Positions 35,806 to 43,698 of a stretch of 64,000 bases of DNA are shown here, piece after piece. This DNA comes from Ruania suaedae (GTDB lineage Bacteria > Actinomycetota > Actinomycetes > Actinomycetales > Beutenbergiaceae). The stretch covers positions 1,922,001 to 1,986,000 of the forward strand of contig NZ_CP088018.1 of the NCBI RefSeq assembly GCF_021049265.1. Reading direction: 5' to 3'. The notes under the pieces are model-generated. The model did no database searches. It had not been told where the DNA came from and worked only from the letters and a program-made list of their open reading frames with translations. The translations under genes and the position numbers were made by a program. How positions within the stretch are numbered: position 1 is the stretch's first letter; each line of letters opens with the position of its first letter.

Positions 35806-35859
35806 GTGGTCGCAACGGCGGCCGCACGCCCGCAGGCTCCGGACGAAAGCGCCCCATGA
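35806..35859 (+). CDS. Putative 17-residue leader ORF coupled to ppgK
   Basis: GTG at 35806 to TGA at 35857-35859, encoding VVATAAARPQAPDESAP. The GTG lies 6 nt after TACACT, the spacing seen at other leaderless genes here, and the stop overlaps the ppgK ATG (ATGA). ppgK lacks a good ribosome site, so ribosomes finishing this ORF could re-initiate on ppgK. Alternatively it is chance; the peptide itself shows no motif. Confidence 0.4.
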   Translation: MVATAAARPQAPDESAP

Positions 35860-36644
35860 CCAACGATTCTCACGACGCCCTGATCGAGACTCCCGACGAG
35901 CGCATCGGGTTCGGTATCGATGTCGGGGGGTCGGGCATCAAGGGAGCGCCCGTCGACCTCGTCACGGGCAAGCTGCTCACGAAGAAGTACCGCCTCCCGA
36001 CGCCGATCGAATCGAGCCCGGAGGCGGTCGCCGAGGTCCTCTCGGCCGTGGTGTCCCACTTCGAGCTGCCCGCCGGCGCCCACATCGGCGTGACCTTCCC
36101 CGGCGTCATCAAGAACGGTGTCGCCCAGACGGCGGCGAACGTCGACAAGCGCTGGATCGGGACCGACGTCGCGGGCGTCACCCGGGACGCGACCGGGCAC
36201 TCCGCGTTCGTGGTCAACGACGCCGACGCCGCCGGCTACGCCGAGGCCGCCTATGGTGCGGCGCTGGGGCAGCAGGGCAGCGTACTGGTGCTCACGCTCG
36301 GCACCGGCATCGGCAGCGCGCTGATCCACGACGGCGTGCTCGTGCCCAACTTCGAGCTGGGACACCTCGAGCTGGACGGCTACGACGCCGAGAAGCGCGC
36401 CGCCTCCTCGGTCAAGGATCGCGAGGAGCTCAGCTATCCCGAGTGGGCCGAACGGCTGCAGCGCTACTTCGCGCACGTGGAGTTCCTCTTCTCCCCCGAC
36501 CTGTTCGTCGTCGGCGGCGGTGTGTCCAAGGACCACAAGGAGTTCCTGCCGCTGCTGGACCTCACGACGCCGATCATTCCGGCGAAGCTGCGTAACAAGG
36601 CGGGCATCGTGGGCGCCGCCGCCCTGGCCGCCGAGAACGACTGA
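35856..36644 (+). CDS. ppgK: Polyphosphate glucokinase
   Basis: Phosphorylates glucose using polyphosphate or ATP, feeding glycolysis; typical of actinobacteria. 262 aa. ROK-type fold: FGIDVGGSGIKGAPVDL (phosphate loop), VNDADAAGYAEA with the catalytic Asp, LGTGIGSALIHDGVLVPN, ELGHLELDG, and the family-specific RLQRYFAHVEFLFSPDLF with GGGVSKDHKEFLPLL. ATG at 35856 overlaps the stop of a 17-codon leader ORF. Followed by the convergent rnpB. Confidence 0.96.
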   Translation: MTNDSHDALIETPDERIGFGIDVGGSGIKGAPVDLVTGKLLTKKYRLPTPIESSPEAVAEVLSAVVSHFELPAGAHIGVTFPGVIKNGVAQTAANVDKRWIGTDVAGVTRDATGHSAFVVNDADAAGYAEAAYGAALGQQGSVLVLTLGTGIGSALIHDGVLVPNFELGHLELDGYDAEKRAASSVKDREELSYPEWAERLQRYFAHVEFLFSPDLFVVGGGVSKDHKEFLPLLDLTTPIIPAKLRNKAGIVGAAALAAEND

Positions 36645-36681
36645 GCAGTTCGCGCCGGTCGCCTCGGCCCTGAGGGGCGGA

Positions 36682-37053
36682 GGGATGAGCCGGCCGGTAC
36701 GCCGGGTTCTGTCCCGAGGACTTGCCTCGGTGGCGGCCATCCATCTACGACGTACGTTGCCGCACGCCTCCAGCGACCTACCCGGGAGCTCGGGCGGGCC
36801 GCCCTCGAACGCTCCCTGTCTGGTCTTGCTCCGGGTGGGGTTTACCGAGCCGTGCCGGTCACCCGGCACGCTGGTGGTCTCTTACACCACCGTTTCACCC
36901 TCACCGCCCGGCGGACCGGACGGCGGTCTGATTTCTGTGGCACTTTCCCGCGGGTCGCCCCGGGTGGGTGTTACCCACCACCCTGCCCTGTGGAGCCCGG
37001 ACGTTCCTCGGCACGGGTCTCCCCGCGACGCGACCGCCTGGCCGACTCATCCA
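36682..37053 (-). ncRNA. rnpB: RNase P RNA, bacterial type A
   Basis: Catalytic RNA that removes 5' leaders from tRNA precursors. Read on the minus strand it has the conserved P4/J region GAGGAACGTCCGGGCTCCA, the central AAGTGCCACAGAAA, and the 3' signature ACAGAACCCGGCGTAC followed by CCGGCTCATC. The 5' end (GATGAGTCGGCC) pairs with the 3' end (GGCCGGCTCATC) to form P1, which sets the boundaries to within a few bases. About 372 nt, usual for actinobacteria. A TACCCT box lies 6 nt upstream of the 5' end. Confidence 0.95.
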
Positions 37054-37058
37054 CCACC

Positions 37059-37064
37059 AGGGTA
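37059..37064 (-). promoter_or_regulatory. -10 box of rnpB
   Basis: TACCCT on the minus strand, 5-6 nt upstream of the predicted RNA 5' end, the correct distance for a transcription start. Confidence 0.6.
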
Positions 37065-37100
37065 CCGGTGCGCGCGGACGGCAGGCGCCGTCCGCCGTCG

Positions 37101-37106
37101 TAGGCT
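37101..37106 (+). promoter_or_regulatory. Leaderless-type -10 box (yaaA)
   Basis: TAGGCT, 6 nt before the GTG at 37113. Confidence 0.6.
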
Positions 37107-37112
37107 GCCGGG

Positions 37113-37901
37113 GTGCTGATCCTGCTCCCGCCCTCCGAGGGCAAGACGCCACCCCCGCGCGGGCGCCCGGTCGACCTGACGGCCCTCGCCCGACCGGACC
37201 TTCGCCCGCACCGCATCCGGGCGCTGCGCGAGCTGTCCGAGGTCAGCCGCGCACCCGACGCCCACCAGCGGCTGGGGGTGGGCGACTCGCTCGCGCAGGA
37301 GGTGCGGCGCAACCTGGACCTGGCCGGCGCGCCCGCCGCACCGGCCGCGCAGGTCTACACCGGCGTGCTCTACGAGGCGGCCGGCATGGCCGGCCTGCGC
37401 GGCACCGCCCGACGGCGTGCCAACGCCTGCGTCCGGATCGTCTCGGCCCTGTGGGGCGTGCTCTCCCCCGCGGATCGGATCCCGGCCTACCGGCTGTCGA
37501 TGACGGCCGGTCTGCCGGGCATCGGAGCACTGGCCCCGTACTGGTCGCAGGCGCTGGGGCCGGCCCTGACCGATGACGACCCCGGCGTCGTCATCGACTG
37601 CCGCTCCGGCCCCTACGTCCCGGCGTGGCGTCCGCCGCGAGAGCTGGACTGGCTGGCCGTGCGGGTCGTGGCCGAGCGGGACGGGGTGCGCACCGTGGTC
37701 TCCCACCACGCCAAGCACGCCCGGGGCGTGCTCACCCGCCACCTGCTCACCCGCGCCCCGGCGCCACCACGGTCCGTGCGCGGTGTGCGGCGCGCGGCCG
37801 AGGAGCTCGTGGGCTCGGTGCTGCAGGAGGTCACCGTGCTTCCCGGGCGCGGCTCGGGGCCGGACACCTTGGAGCTGGTGGTGCCGCCCGCACGGTCCTG
37901 A
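37113..37901 (+). CDS. yaaA: YaaA-family peroxide stress protein
   Basis: DUF328/UPF0246 family; in Escherichia coli YaaA lowers free iron and protects DNA during H2O2 stress. 262 aa, GTG at 37113 six bases after a -10 box. Family motifs: LILLPPSEGKT at the N-terminus, VYTGVLYEAAGM, RIVSALWGVLSPADRIPAYRLSM, IDCRSGPYVPAW and the C-terminal SHHAKHARGVLTRHLL. The actinobacterial branch is usually annotated the same way. Convergent with the DUF1353 gene, 13 nt apart. Confidence 0.9.
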   Translation: MLILLPPSEGKTPPPRGRPVDLTALARPDLRPHRIRALRELSEVSRAPDAHQRLGVGDSLAQEVRRNLDLAGAPAAPAAQVYTGVLYEAAGMAGLRGTARRRANACVRIVSALWGVLSPADRIPAYRLSMTAGLPGIGALAPYWSQALGPALTDDDPGVVIDCRSGPYVPAWRPPRELDWLAVRVVAERDGVRTVVSHHAKHARGVLTRHLLTRAPAPPRSVRGVRRAAEELVGSVLQEVTVLPGRGSGPDTLELVVPPARS

Positions 37902-37914
37902 CCTGGACGAGGCC

Positions 37915-38658
37915 CTACCTGTCGGCCGGCGCCACGCTCGGCGTGGGCCCGGAGACGAGGCGCTCGGCGAGGCGATACAGGCCGAACAGCGCGACGATGG
38001 CGAGCGTGACGTGCACGAGGAAGGCCAGCGCGACGCCGGTGATGATGCCCGCACGGGCGAAGCGACCCCAGCTCAAGGCGAGCACGGAGGGGACCACGAC
38101 CGCGGCGGCCGCCCCGGCAGCCAGTTCGGCCGCCAGGCTCCGTTCGCCCATCCACGGCAGCACCGACCACAGGTCGAACAGGTCGCCGGTGGCGACCAGG
38201 CCGACCGCGGTGACCATCCCGATCAGCAGCACCACCGCACCGCGCCAGCGCCACCGCCGCTGCGGCATCGTCCACATCGTGGCGATGCTCACGGCTGCCC
38301 ACATCAGCCAGCTCCGCAGCACCGGGGTGCCCAGCTCGCGCAGCGCCACGCGGAAGATCCGGTCGGCCTCGACCCGGTCGATCACCGGCCCGTCATAGTC
38401 CCCCTCGACGACGATCGCATCGTGCAGGACCGCGGCGGCGGCATAGCGGCCGCTCCGCGGGACCAGCCAGGTGAAGATCCAGGGCACCGAGGCGAAGTCG
38501 GTCCGGAACCTCTCCAGGTCGATGGGCACCACGAACGGCTGGTCGTAGTCGTCACTGAGATAGCCGATCCGCCGCAGCAGGGTGAAGTCCCGGCCGTCGA
38601 CGCTGCGGACCTCCAGCCGCACCGGGCCGCCGTCGGCGACGTCGAAGAAGCGCCCCAT
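37915..38658 (-). CDS. DUF1353 protein fused to a four-helix membrane domain
   Basis: 247 aa. Residues 1-115 are a DUF1353 domain (RTDFASVPWIFTWLVPRSGRY, AAVLHDAIVVEG, ADRIFRVALRELG), otherwise found mainly in phage and short bacterial proteins. The rest holds about four membrane segments (SWLMWAAVSIATMW; AVVLLIGMVTAVGLVATG; LAAELAAGAAAAVVVPSVLA; ITGVALAFLVHVTLAIVALF). The ATG overlaps the preceding stop by one base, making it the last gene of a four-gene overlapping operon. Function unknown. Confidence 0.8.
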   Translation of the reverse strand: MGRFFDVADGGPVRLEVRSVDGRDFTLLRRIGYLSDDYDQPFVVPIDLERFRTDFASVPWIFTWLVPRSGRYAAAAVLHDAIVVEGDYDGPVIDRVEADRIFRVALRELGTPVLRSWLMWAAVSIATMWTMPQRRWRWRGAVVLLIGMVTAVGLVATGDLFDLWSVLPWMGERSLAAELAAGAAAAVVVPSVLALSWGRFARAGIITGVALAFLVHVTLAIVALFGLYRLAERLVSGPTPSVAPADR

Positions 38659-39323
38659 CAGTCCTGCCCGGGCAGTCCGACGCCGAGGACCTGGGTGAAG
38701 GAGTCGGCGTAGCGGCGCAGCACGGTGGTCGACGCCGGCAGCAGCCGGAAGCGCCACCAACCTCCCAGTGGAGCCAGCAACGAGCTGCCGACCATCGCAC
38801 GGATGCTCACGGCGTGGGCCACGACCACCACCGTGGTCCCGGCATGCTCGCGGTGCAGATCCGCCAGCAGCGCCTCGGTCCGCACGCCCACATCGGCCGT
38901 CGACTCCCCGCCGCCGGGGGCGGCGATGGTGCCATCGGTGTGCCAGGCTGCCCGTTCGCCGGGCCAGCGGGCGTCGATCTCCTCCGGACGAAGGCCCTCC
39001 CAGTCACCGAAGTCGCACTCCCGGGCACGTGCCTCGATCTGCGCCGGCAGGCCGAGGGCCTCGGACAGCACGGCCGCGGTCTCCTGCGTGCGCACCATCG
39101 GTGACGTGAGGAGCACCGACGGTGCGGCCAGGTCCGCGAACAGATCGGTACCGATCCTGCTGACGAGCCGCGCCGCGGCGTGGGCCTGCTCCCGGCCCGT
39201 CATGGTCAGGGACGGCCCCGGCACTCCCGATCCTGAGTAGGCACCGTGCGGGGTGAGCGGGGTCTCGCCATGGCGCACCAGGACCACGTCCACCGCGGTG
39301 CCGGACGGGCCGCTCACGCTCAC
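38658..39323 (-). CDS. Histidine phosphatase (phosphoglycerate mutase-like)
   Basis: 221 aa. The catalytic RHG motif is in VDVVLVRHGETPLTPHG, with the second His in VVVVAHAVSIRAM and Glu in ECDFGDWEGL. In relatives this domain is often fused to an RNase HI domain beside Nif3 and a zinc-ribbon protein; here it stands alone as a separate gene. GTG at 39323 overlaps the upstream stop by four bases (GTGA). Substrate unknown. Confidence 0.9.
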   Translation of the reverse strand: MSVSGPSGTAVDVVLVRHGETPLTPHGAYSGSGVPGPSLTMTGREQAHAAARLVSRIGTDLFADLAAPSVLLTSPMVRTQETAAVLSEALGLPAQIEARARECDFGDWEGLRPEEIDARWPGERAAWHTDGTIAAPGGGESTADVGVRTEALLADLHREHAGTTVVVVAHAVSIRAMVGSSLLAPLGGWWRFRLLPASTTVLRRYADSFTQVLGVGLPGQD

Positions 39324-40051
39324 GGGAGCCGGACGAGGATGTAGCCGTAGTCCTCGCTGCGCAGGACTTCATCGGGCGCGGCGGCGGCGATCGCGGCCTT
39401 CTCGGTGAGGCTGAGGGTGAGGTGGACCCCGACGGTCGACTCCCCCTGCAGCGCCACCACGCCCAGTCCTCCGGTCTGGGAGCGCACCCTGTCGTACAAC
39501 GCCATCAGCGTCTCGTCGATGCCCTCGGCCGCCACCTGCCGGCGGCGGGTGACGTCGGCGAGGTCCTCGTCGATCCGGGCGAACGCGGCATCCCGCTCGG
39601 CCTCGACCTGCCCGACCTCGGCGCGGATGGCGGCGAGCTGCTCATCGATCGCCGCCGCATCCTTCTCGGCGGCCTCAAGCCGCTCCATCACCTCCAGCTC
39701 CACCTCCTCCAGCGCGGACTGGCGGCGGGCAAGGGACTCGAGCTCGCTGCTGAGTGCCTGCAGATCCTTGGGCGACCCGGCGCCGGATTCGAGCCGCTGG
39801 CGGTCCCGGGCGGCGCGGTTCTCCACCTGCTCCACGTCGGACTCCGCCTTGCGTAGTTCGCGACGCACATCCGAGACGAGCGTGTCGGTGGCGGTCTTGG
39901 CCCGGCCCAGGTCCTCGGCACGGCCCTCGAGCTCGGTGAGCGTGCTCAGGGTGGGGTGGGATCTACGCTGGTGGGAGAGCTTGGCGAGCTGGGTGTCGAG
40001 CGCTTGCACGTCCAGCAGACGTCGCTGATCGGCAGCAGGGGCAGTGGTCAC
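39320..40051 (-). CDS. Coiled-coil protein of the C4-type zinc-ribbon family, zinc ligands lost
   Basis: 243 aa. Residues 10-165 form a long antiparallel coiled coil (RAARDRQRLESGAGSPKDLQ with the conserved SPKDLQALSSELESL turn). The C-terminus should be a four-Cys zinc ribbon; here the corresponding sequence, VVALQGESTVGVHLTLSL to EVLRSEDYGYILVRL, contains no cysteine. The ending xxGYILVR still aligns with the family's CGRILVR. Members are thought to bridge proteins or nucleic acids. GTG at 40051 overlaps Nif3's stop by four bases. Confidence 0.88.
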   Translation of the reverse strand: MTTAPAADQRRLLDVQALDTQLAKLSHQRRSHPTLSTLTELEGRAEDLGRAKTATDTLVSDVRRELRKAESDVEQVENRAARDRQRLESGAGSPKDLQALSSELESLARRQSALEEVELEVMERLEAAEKDAAAIDEQLAAIRAEVGQVEAERDAAFARIDEDLADVTRRRQVAAEGIDETLMALYDRVRSQTGGLGVVALQGESTVGVHLTLSLTEKAAIAAAAPDEVLRSEDYGYILVRLP

Positions 40052-41205
40052 AGGGTTCCTCCGGTCTCGGCTCCGCCCAGCCTAGTGGTCCACGGGTCGG
40101 TGACCCGGGTGCTGACGATCGTCTCCACCCGTCCGTCGCAGTCCCCGTCCAGGGCGCGGGCGGCGACCGGCAGCCATGGCCACTCGGTCGCCCAGTGCGC
40201 GGCGTCGATGAGCGCGGGGGCACCGTCCTCCTCGCGGGCTTCGCCGGCCCGGTGGTGACGCAGATCGGCGGTGAGGTAGACGTCCGCGCCGGCGCGGCGC
40301 GCCGCCTCGAGGTAGGAGTCCCCGGCGCCTCCGCACACCGCCACGGTATGCACCGGGCGATCGAGGTCGCCGCTCACCCGCACGCCCGCCGCGGTGGCAG
40401 GCAGTCGTTCGGTCACCATCGCGGCGAACCGGCGCAGCGTGACCGGCTCCTCCAGCCGCCCGATCCGGCCCGAGCCGACCGCTGGGGAGGGTGCGTGGGT
40501 GGCGAGGAACGAGAAGGCGGGCTCCTCGTACGGGTGGGCCCGGCGCAGTGCCTCGGTGACCCGGTCGCGCCGGCCGGGCGGGACCACCATCTCCAGGCGG
40601 CGTTCGGCCACCTGCTCGTGGGTGCCGACGCTGCCGATCGCCGGGCGTGCGCCCTCGCCCGGGGTGAACTCGCCCGTGCCGGTCACCGACCACGCGCACC
40701 CGCTGTAGTCCCCCACCGCGCCCGCGCCGGCTGCGGCCAGCTCCCCGCGCAGCGCCTCGGCGTCCGGCTCCGGCACGTAGACCACCAGCACGTCGAGCTC
40801 CGGGCCGGGTGCGGGGACAAGGGGCGAGGTGTCGGCCAGGTCCAGCACACCGGCGAGCGCGTCGTTGACGCCACCCGCGGCGATGTCGGCATTCGTGTGG
40901 GCGACGTAGAGCGCGATGCCCTCGGAGACGAGGCGATGAACCACCCGGCCCTTGGGCGTGGTGGCCGCCACCGAGGTCACCGGTCGCAGCAGCAGCGGAT
41001 GATGGGTGACCAGCAGGTCGGCGCCGGCGGCCGCGGCCTCGGCCACGACCTCCTCGGTCGGATCGACGGCGAAGAGCACCCGCTCGACCGGCGCCTGCGG
41101 CTCCCCCACCACCAGTCCGACGGCGTCCCACGCCTCGGCCGTGCTCGGCGGGTAGCGCCTCTCCAGCAGCTCGATCACCTCGCGCAGGTGCAGCGGTGCG
41201 TCCAT
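40048..41205 (-). CDS. Nif3-like dinuclear metal center protein
   Basis: GTP cyclohydrolase type-1-like/Nif3 family, 385 aa, with the central insert seen in long members. Metal-binding residues: LLVTHHPLLLRPV and AHTNADIAAGGVNDALA at the N-terminal half; TADLRHHRAGEA and DAAHWATEWPWL at the C-terminal half. Molecular role is not settled in the family. First gene of the operon with the coiled-coil protein, phosphatase and DUF1353 genes, all overlapping. ATG at 41205 follows a -10 box by 6 nt. Confidence 0.93.
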   Translation of the reverse strand: MDAPLHLREVIELLERRYPPSTAEAWDAVGLVVGEPQAPVERVLFAVDPTEEVVAEAAAAGADLLVTHHPLLLRPVTSVAATTPKGRVVHRLVSEGIALYVAHTNADIAAGGVNDALAGVLDLADTSPLVPAPGPELDVLVVYVPEPDAEALRGELAAAGAGAVGDYSGCAWSVTGTGEFTPGEGARPAIGSVGTHEQVAERRLEMVVPPGRRDRVTEALRRAHPYEEPAFSFLATHAPSPAVGSGRIGRLEEPVTLRRFAAMVTERLPATAAGVRVSGDLDRPVHTVAVCGGAGDSYLEAARRAGADVYLTADLRHHRAGEAREEDGAPALIDAAHWATEWPWLPVAARALDGDCDGRVETIVSTRVTDPWTTRLGGAETGGTL

Positions 41206-41211
41206 CCCCCG

Positions 41212-41217
41212 AACCTA
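41212..41217 (-). promoter_or_regulatory. Leaderless-type -10 box (Nif3 operon)
   Basis: TAGGTT on the minus strand, 6 nt before the Nif3 ATG. Confidence 0.55.
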
Positions 41218-41223
41218 CCCGCC

Positions 41224-41229
41224 TACGCT
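41224..41229 (+). promoter_or_regulatory. Leaderless-type -10 box (phosphatase/nuclease gene)
   Basis: TACGCT, 7 nt before the ATG at 41237. Together with the opposite box at 41212-41217 it fills a divergent gap of only 31 nt. Confidence 0.55.
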
Positions 41230-41236
41230 GACACTC

Positions 41237-42082
41237 ATGAGCCCGGGCCCGGCGCTGCGCGTGATGACCTACAACATCACGTGCGATTCAGCGGCATCCC
41301 CACGCACGCCCTGGTCTCCTCGTCGCGGCGCGGTCACGGCGCAGATCGCCGTCGGGGCGGCCGACGTCGTCGGACTGCAGGAGGTCCTGCCCCACCAGCT
41401 CGCGGACCTGCGGGCAGCGCTGCCCGGCTACGACGTGGTCGGGGTCGGCCGCGACGACGGCGGGACTGCCGGCGAGCACGGCCCGCTGCTCGTGCGGAGC
41501 GAGCGATGGACCATCGAGGACTGGGGGACGTTCTGGCTCTCCCGCACCCCCGAGGTTCCCAGTCTCGCTCCCGGCACCGAGTACCCGAGGATCTGCACCT
41601 GGGCCCGCCTGCGGCCGGAGGTCCCGCACGGGGCATCGATCGCATCGACTCCGCCGAACCCAGCTGCGACAGCCGCCCGCGCCGGGCTCACCGTGTGGAA
41701 CGTGCATCTGGATCACCGGCGTGAGGACGCGCGCGTCCTGGGCATGCGCGAGGTGCTGGCGAGGATGGGCAACGCCGCCGGTCCGCACGTCCTCCTCGGC
41801 GATCTCAACGCGTGGCCGGGTAGCCCGCCCCTGCTCGCCGCCGGCCGAGTGCTGCGCGACGCGTGGGCCGGGGCGCCCGCCACCCGACCCGGTGCCACCT
41901 TCCACGGCTGGGATCTCGATCGCGTGATCGGCACCGCCCGGGACGACTCCCGCCGGATCGATCATGTGCTGGTCTCCCCCGGCGTCCGGGTCACGTCGGT
42001 CAGTGCTCCCCTGCCGGCGGGCGAGCCGCTCCCCAGTGACCACCTGCCGGTGATCGCGGATCTGGAACTGACCGCGTCCTGA
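41237..42082 (+). CDS. Endonuclease/exonuclease/phosphatase family protein
   Basis: 281 aa, no signal peptide, so probably cytoplasmic. The metal-dependent phosphoesterase fold is well marked: VMTYNITCDSA (Asn), GLQEVLPHQ (Glu), WNVHLDHRR, LLGDLNAWP (Asp, Asn), RIDHVLVSP and the final SDHLPVIADL (Asp, His). Family members hydrolyse nucleic acids, sphingomyelin or inositol phosphates; this subgroup is of unknown substrate. ATG at 41237, leaderless type. Confidence 0.9.
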   Translation: MSPGPALRVMTYNITCDSAASPRTPWSPRRGAVTAQIAVGAADVVGLQEVLPHQLADLRAALPGYDVVGVGRDDGGTAGEHGPLLVRSERWTIEDWGTFWLSRTPEVPSLAPGTEYPRICTWARLRPEVPHGASIASTPPNPAATAARAGLTVWNVHLDHRREDARVLGMREVLARMGNAAGPHVLLGDLNAWPGSPPLLAAGRVLRDAWAGAPATRPGATFHGWDLDRVIGTARDDSRRIDHVLVSPGVRVTSVSAPLPAGEPLPSDHLPVIADLELTAS

Positions 42083-42125
42083 GCAGCATCGGAACCGCGA
42101 CGAGATGGCATATCCCTCCCGGTAT

Positions 42126-42184
42126 TCAGTGTTGCCAAGTACCGGTACCTAGCGTTACTGTCTACCAGTAGTCAGCGACACTGA
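42126..42184 (+). promoter_or_regulatory. Promoter and likely operator of the padR operon
   Basis: TTGCCA (42132-42137), an 18-nt spacer, and TACTGT (42156-42161). The spacer carries a perfect 10-bp palindrome GTACCGGTAC (42139-42148). A second, wider inverted repeat with 9 of 10 paired bases (42126-42135 with 42175-42184) encloses the promoter. Autoregulation by PadR is inferred from position. Confidence 0.5.
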
Positions 42185-42198
42185 GTAGAGGAGCGCGC

Positions 42199-42546
42199 AT
42201 GGGCAGCCAGATGACCGAGATGCTCAAGGGCACGCTCCAGGGCGTGGTGCTCGCCGCCCTGGCCGCACGCCCGGCCTACGGATACGAGATCACCGCGCAA
42301 CTGCGCGCGCAGGGCTTCACCGACCTGGTCGAGGGGACCGTGTATGCCCTGCTGGTGCGGGTGGAACAACGCGGCCTGGTGGATGTGGAGAAGGTCCCGT
42401 CCGAGAAGGGCCCGCCGCGGAAGGTGTACAGCCTCAACGACGCCGGCCGCACCCAGCTCGAGGAGTTCTGGACGTCGTGGACTTTCCTCTCCGAGCGCAT
42501 CGACACCCTCCGCGACATCGACACCTCACGAGAAGGAGACGGCTGA
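42199..42546 (+). CDS. PadR-family transcriptional regulator
   Basis: 115 aa. Winged-helix repressor of the short PadR-s2 type: EMLKGTLQGVVLAALAARPAYGYEI, then the recognition helix region FTDLVEGTVYALLVRVEQRGLV and the wing with PPRKVYSLNDAGRTQL. ATG at 42199 follows GAGGAG by 5 nt. It leads an operon with a DUF1048 protein and an ABC exporter, the classic arrangement in which PadR senses a compound and releases exporter expression. One base separates its stop from the next start. Confidence 0.92.
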   Translation: MGSQMTEMLKGTLQGVVLAALAARPAYGYEITAQLRAQGFTDLVEGTVYALLVRVEQRGLVDVEKVPSEKGPPRKVYSLNDAGRTQLEEFWTSWTFLSERIDTLRDIDTSREGDG

Positions 42547-42547
42547 C

Positions 42548-42913
42548 ATGGCGGCCAAGTGGATCGAGGCCCTGACGGGGTCCCTGGAGCAGAAGAAGCA
42601 GTACAAGCAGTCGAAGGCGCGCCTGGACGCGCTCCCCGAGCCCTACCGGAGCACCGCGAATGGTCTGCACCGCTACCTCATGTACTACGGCGGCTACATC
42701 TACGGCGACACCATCGTCCAGATGTTCGGCGACCTGGCCGATCTGTGGGAGCGGGCAGCCCTCGACTCCACCCCGGTCAGCGACCTGGTGGGCGAGGACC
42801 CGGTGGAGTTCGCCGAGACGTTCGCCCGCGCCTACACCGGGACGCAGTGGCTGGACAAGGAGCGCACGCGCCTGCTCCGGACCTTCGACGCAGCCACCGG
42901 GAACCCGCGATGA
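42548..42913 (+). CDS. DUF1048 protein
   Basis: 121 aa, all-helical small soluble protein (KWIEALTGSLEQKKQYKQSK; LMYYGGYIYGDTIVQMFGDL; EFAETFARAYTGTQWLDKER). DUF1048 genes are regularly found between PadR regulators and ABC exporters, as here; their role is unknown. The stop overlaps the ATPase ATG by four bases. Confidence 0.9.
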   Translation: MAAKWIEALTGSLEQKKQYKQSKARLDALPEPYRSTANGLHRYLMYYGGYIYGDTIVQMFGDLADLWERAALDSTPVSDLVGEDPVEFAETFARAYTGTQWLDKERTRLLRTFDAATGNPR

Positions 42914-43698
42914 CCGCCCCACGCGAGGAAGGGGTCGCGATCAGCGTCCGTGGCCTCACCCGCTCCTTCGGCGAGGTGCAGGTGCTCCGCGGCGTCGATC
43001 TGGACGTCGCCGCGGGCACCATCGTCGCCCTGCTCGGGGCCAACGGCGCGGGCAAGACCACGCTGGTGCGGATCCTGTCGACCCTGCTGCCCGCCGACAC
43101 CGGCTCGGCCACGGTCGGTGGCTTCGACGTCACCACCCAGAGCCGCGAGGTCCGCCGTGCGCTCAGCCTCACCGGCCAGTTCGCGGCCGTGGACGAGGTC
43201 CTCACCGGCCGGGAGAACCTCGAGCTCGTCGCCCGGTTGCGGCACCTGAAGGACCCCCGCTCGATCGCGGAGCGGATGCTCACCCGGTTCGACCTCACCG
43301 AGGCAGGCACGCGGCGCACGGCCACCTACTCCGGCGGCATGCGCCGGCGGCTCGACATCGCGATGAGCCTGATCGGCGACCCGGCGGTCGTCGTACTGGA
43401 CGAGCCGACCACCGGGCTCGACCCGCAGGGCCGCCTCGAGGTCTGGGAGACGGTCCGCCGGCTCGCCCGGGGCGGGACCACCGTGCTGCTGACAACCCAG
43501 TACCTCGACGAGGCCGAAGCGCTGGCCGACCTCGTCGCGATCCTGCACGAGGGCCGGATTCTCCGCAGCGGCACGGTGGCCGAGCTCAAGGCGCTCCTGC
43601 CGCCGACGGCGGTCGAGTACGTGCCGAAGCTCCCCTCGCTCGAGGACGTCTTCCTCGCGCTCACCACCACCACGAACGACCGGAGGAAGGCCTCATGA
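42910..43698 (+). CDS. ABC transporter ATP-binding protein, DrrA-like
   Basis: 262 aa. Walker A LLGANGAGKTTLV, Q-loop in LTGQFAAVDEVLTG, signature YSGGMRRRLDIAM, Walker B VVVLDEPTTGLD and switch His replaced by TTQYLDEAEALAD (Gln), as is normal for DrrA-type drug and lipid exporters. Shorter than DrrA proper, lacking part of the C-terminal extension. Overlaps both neighbours by four bases; it should pair with the permease at 43695. Confidence 0.94.
   Translation: MTAPREEGVAISVRGLTRSFGEVQVLRGVDLDVAAGTIVALLGANGAGKTTLVRILSTLLPADTGSATVGGFDVTTQSREVRRALSLTGQFAAVDEVLTGRENLELVARLRHLKDPRSIAERMLTRFDLTEAGTRRTATYSGGMRRRLDIAMSLIGDPAVVVLDEPTTGLDPQGRLEVWETVRRLARGGTTVLLTTQYLDEAEALADLVAILHEGRILRSGTVAELKALLPPTAVEYVPKLPSLEDVFLALTTTTNDRRKAS

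Noticed and set aside
36685-37112. Several short open frames in the rnpB region
   Set aside because: The sequence is explained by the RNase P RNA; the frames are chance.
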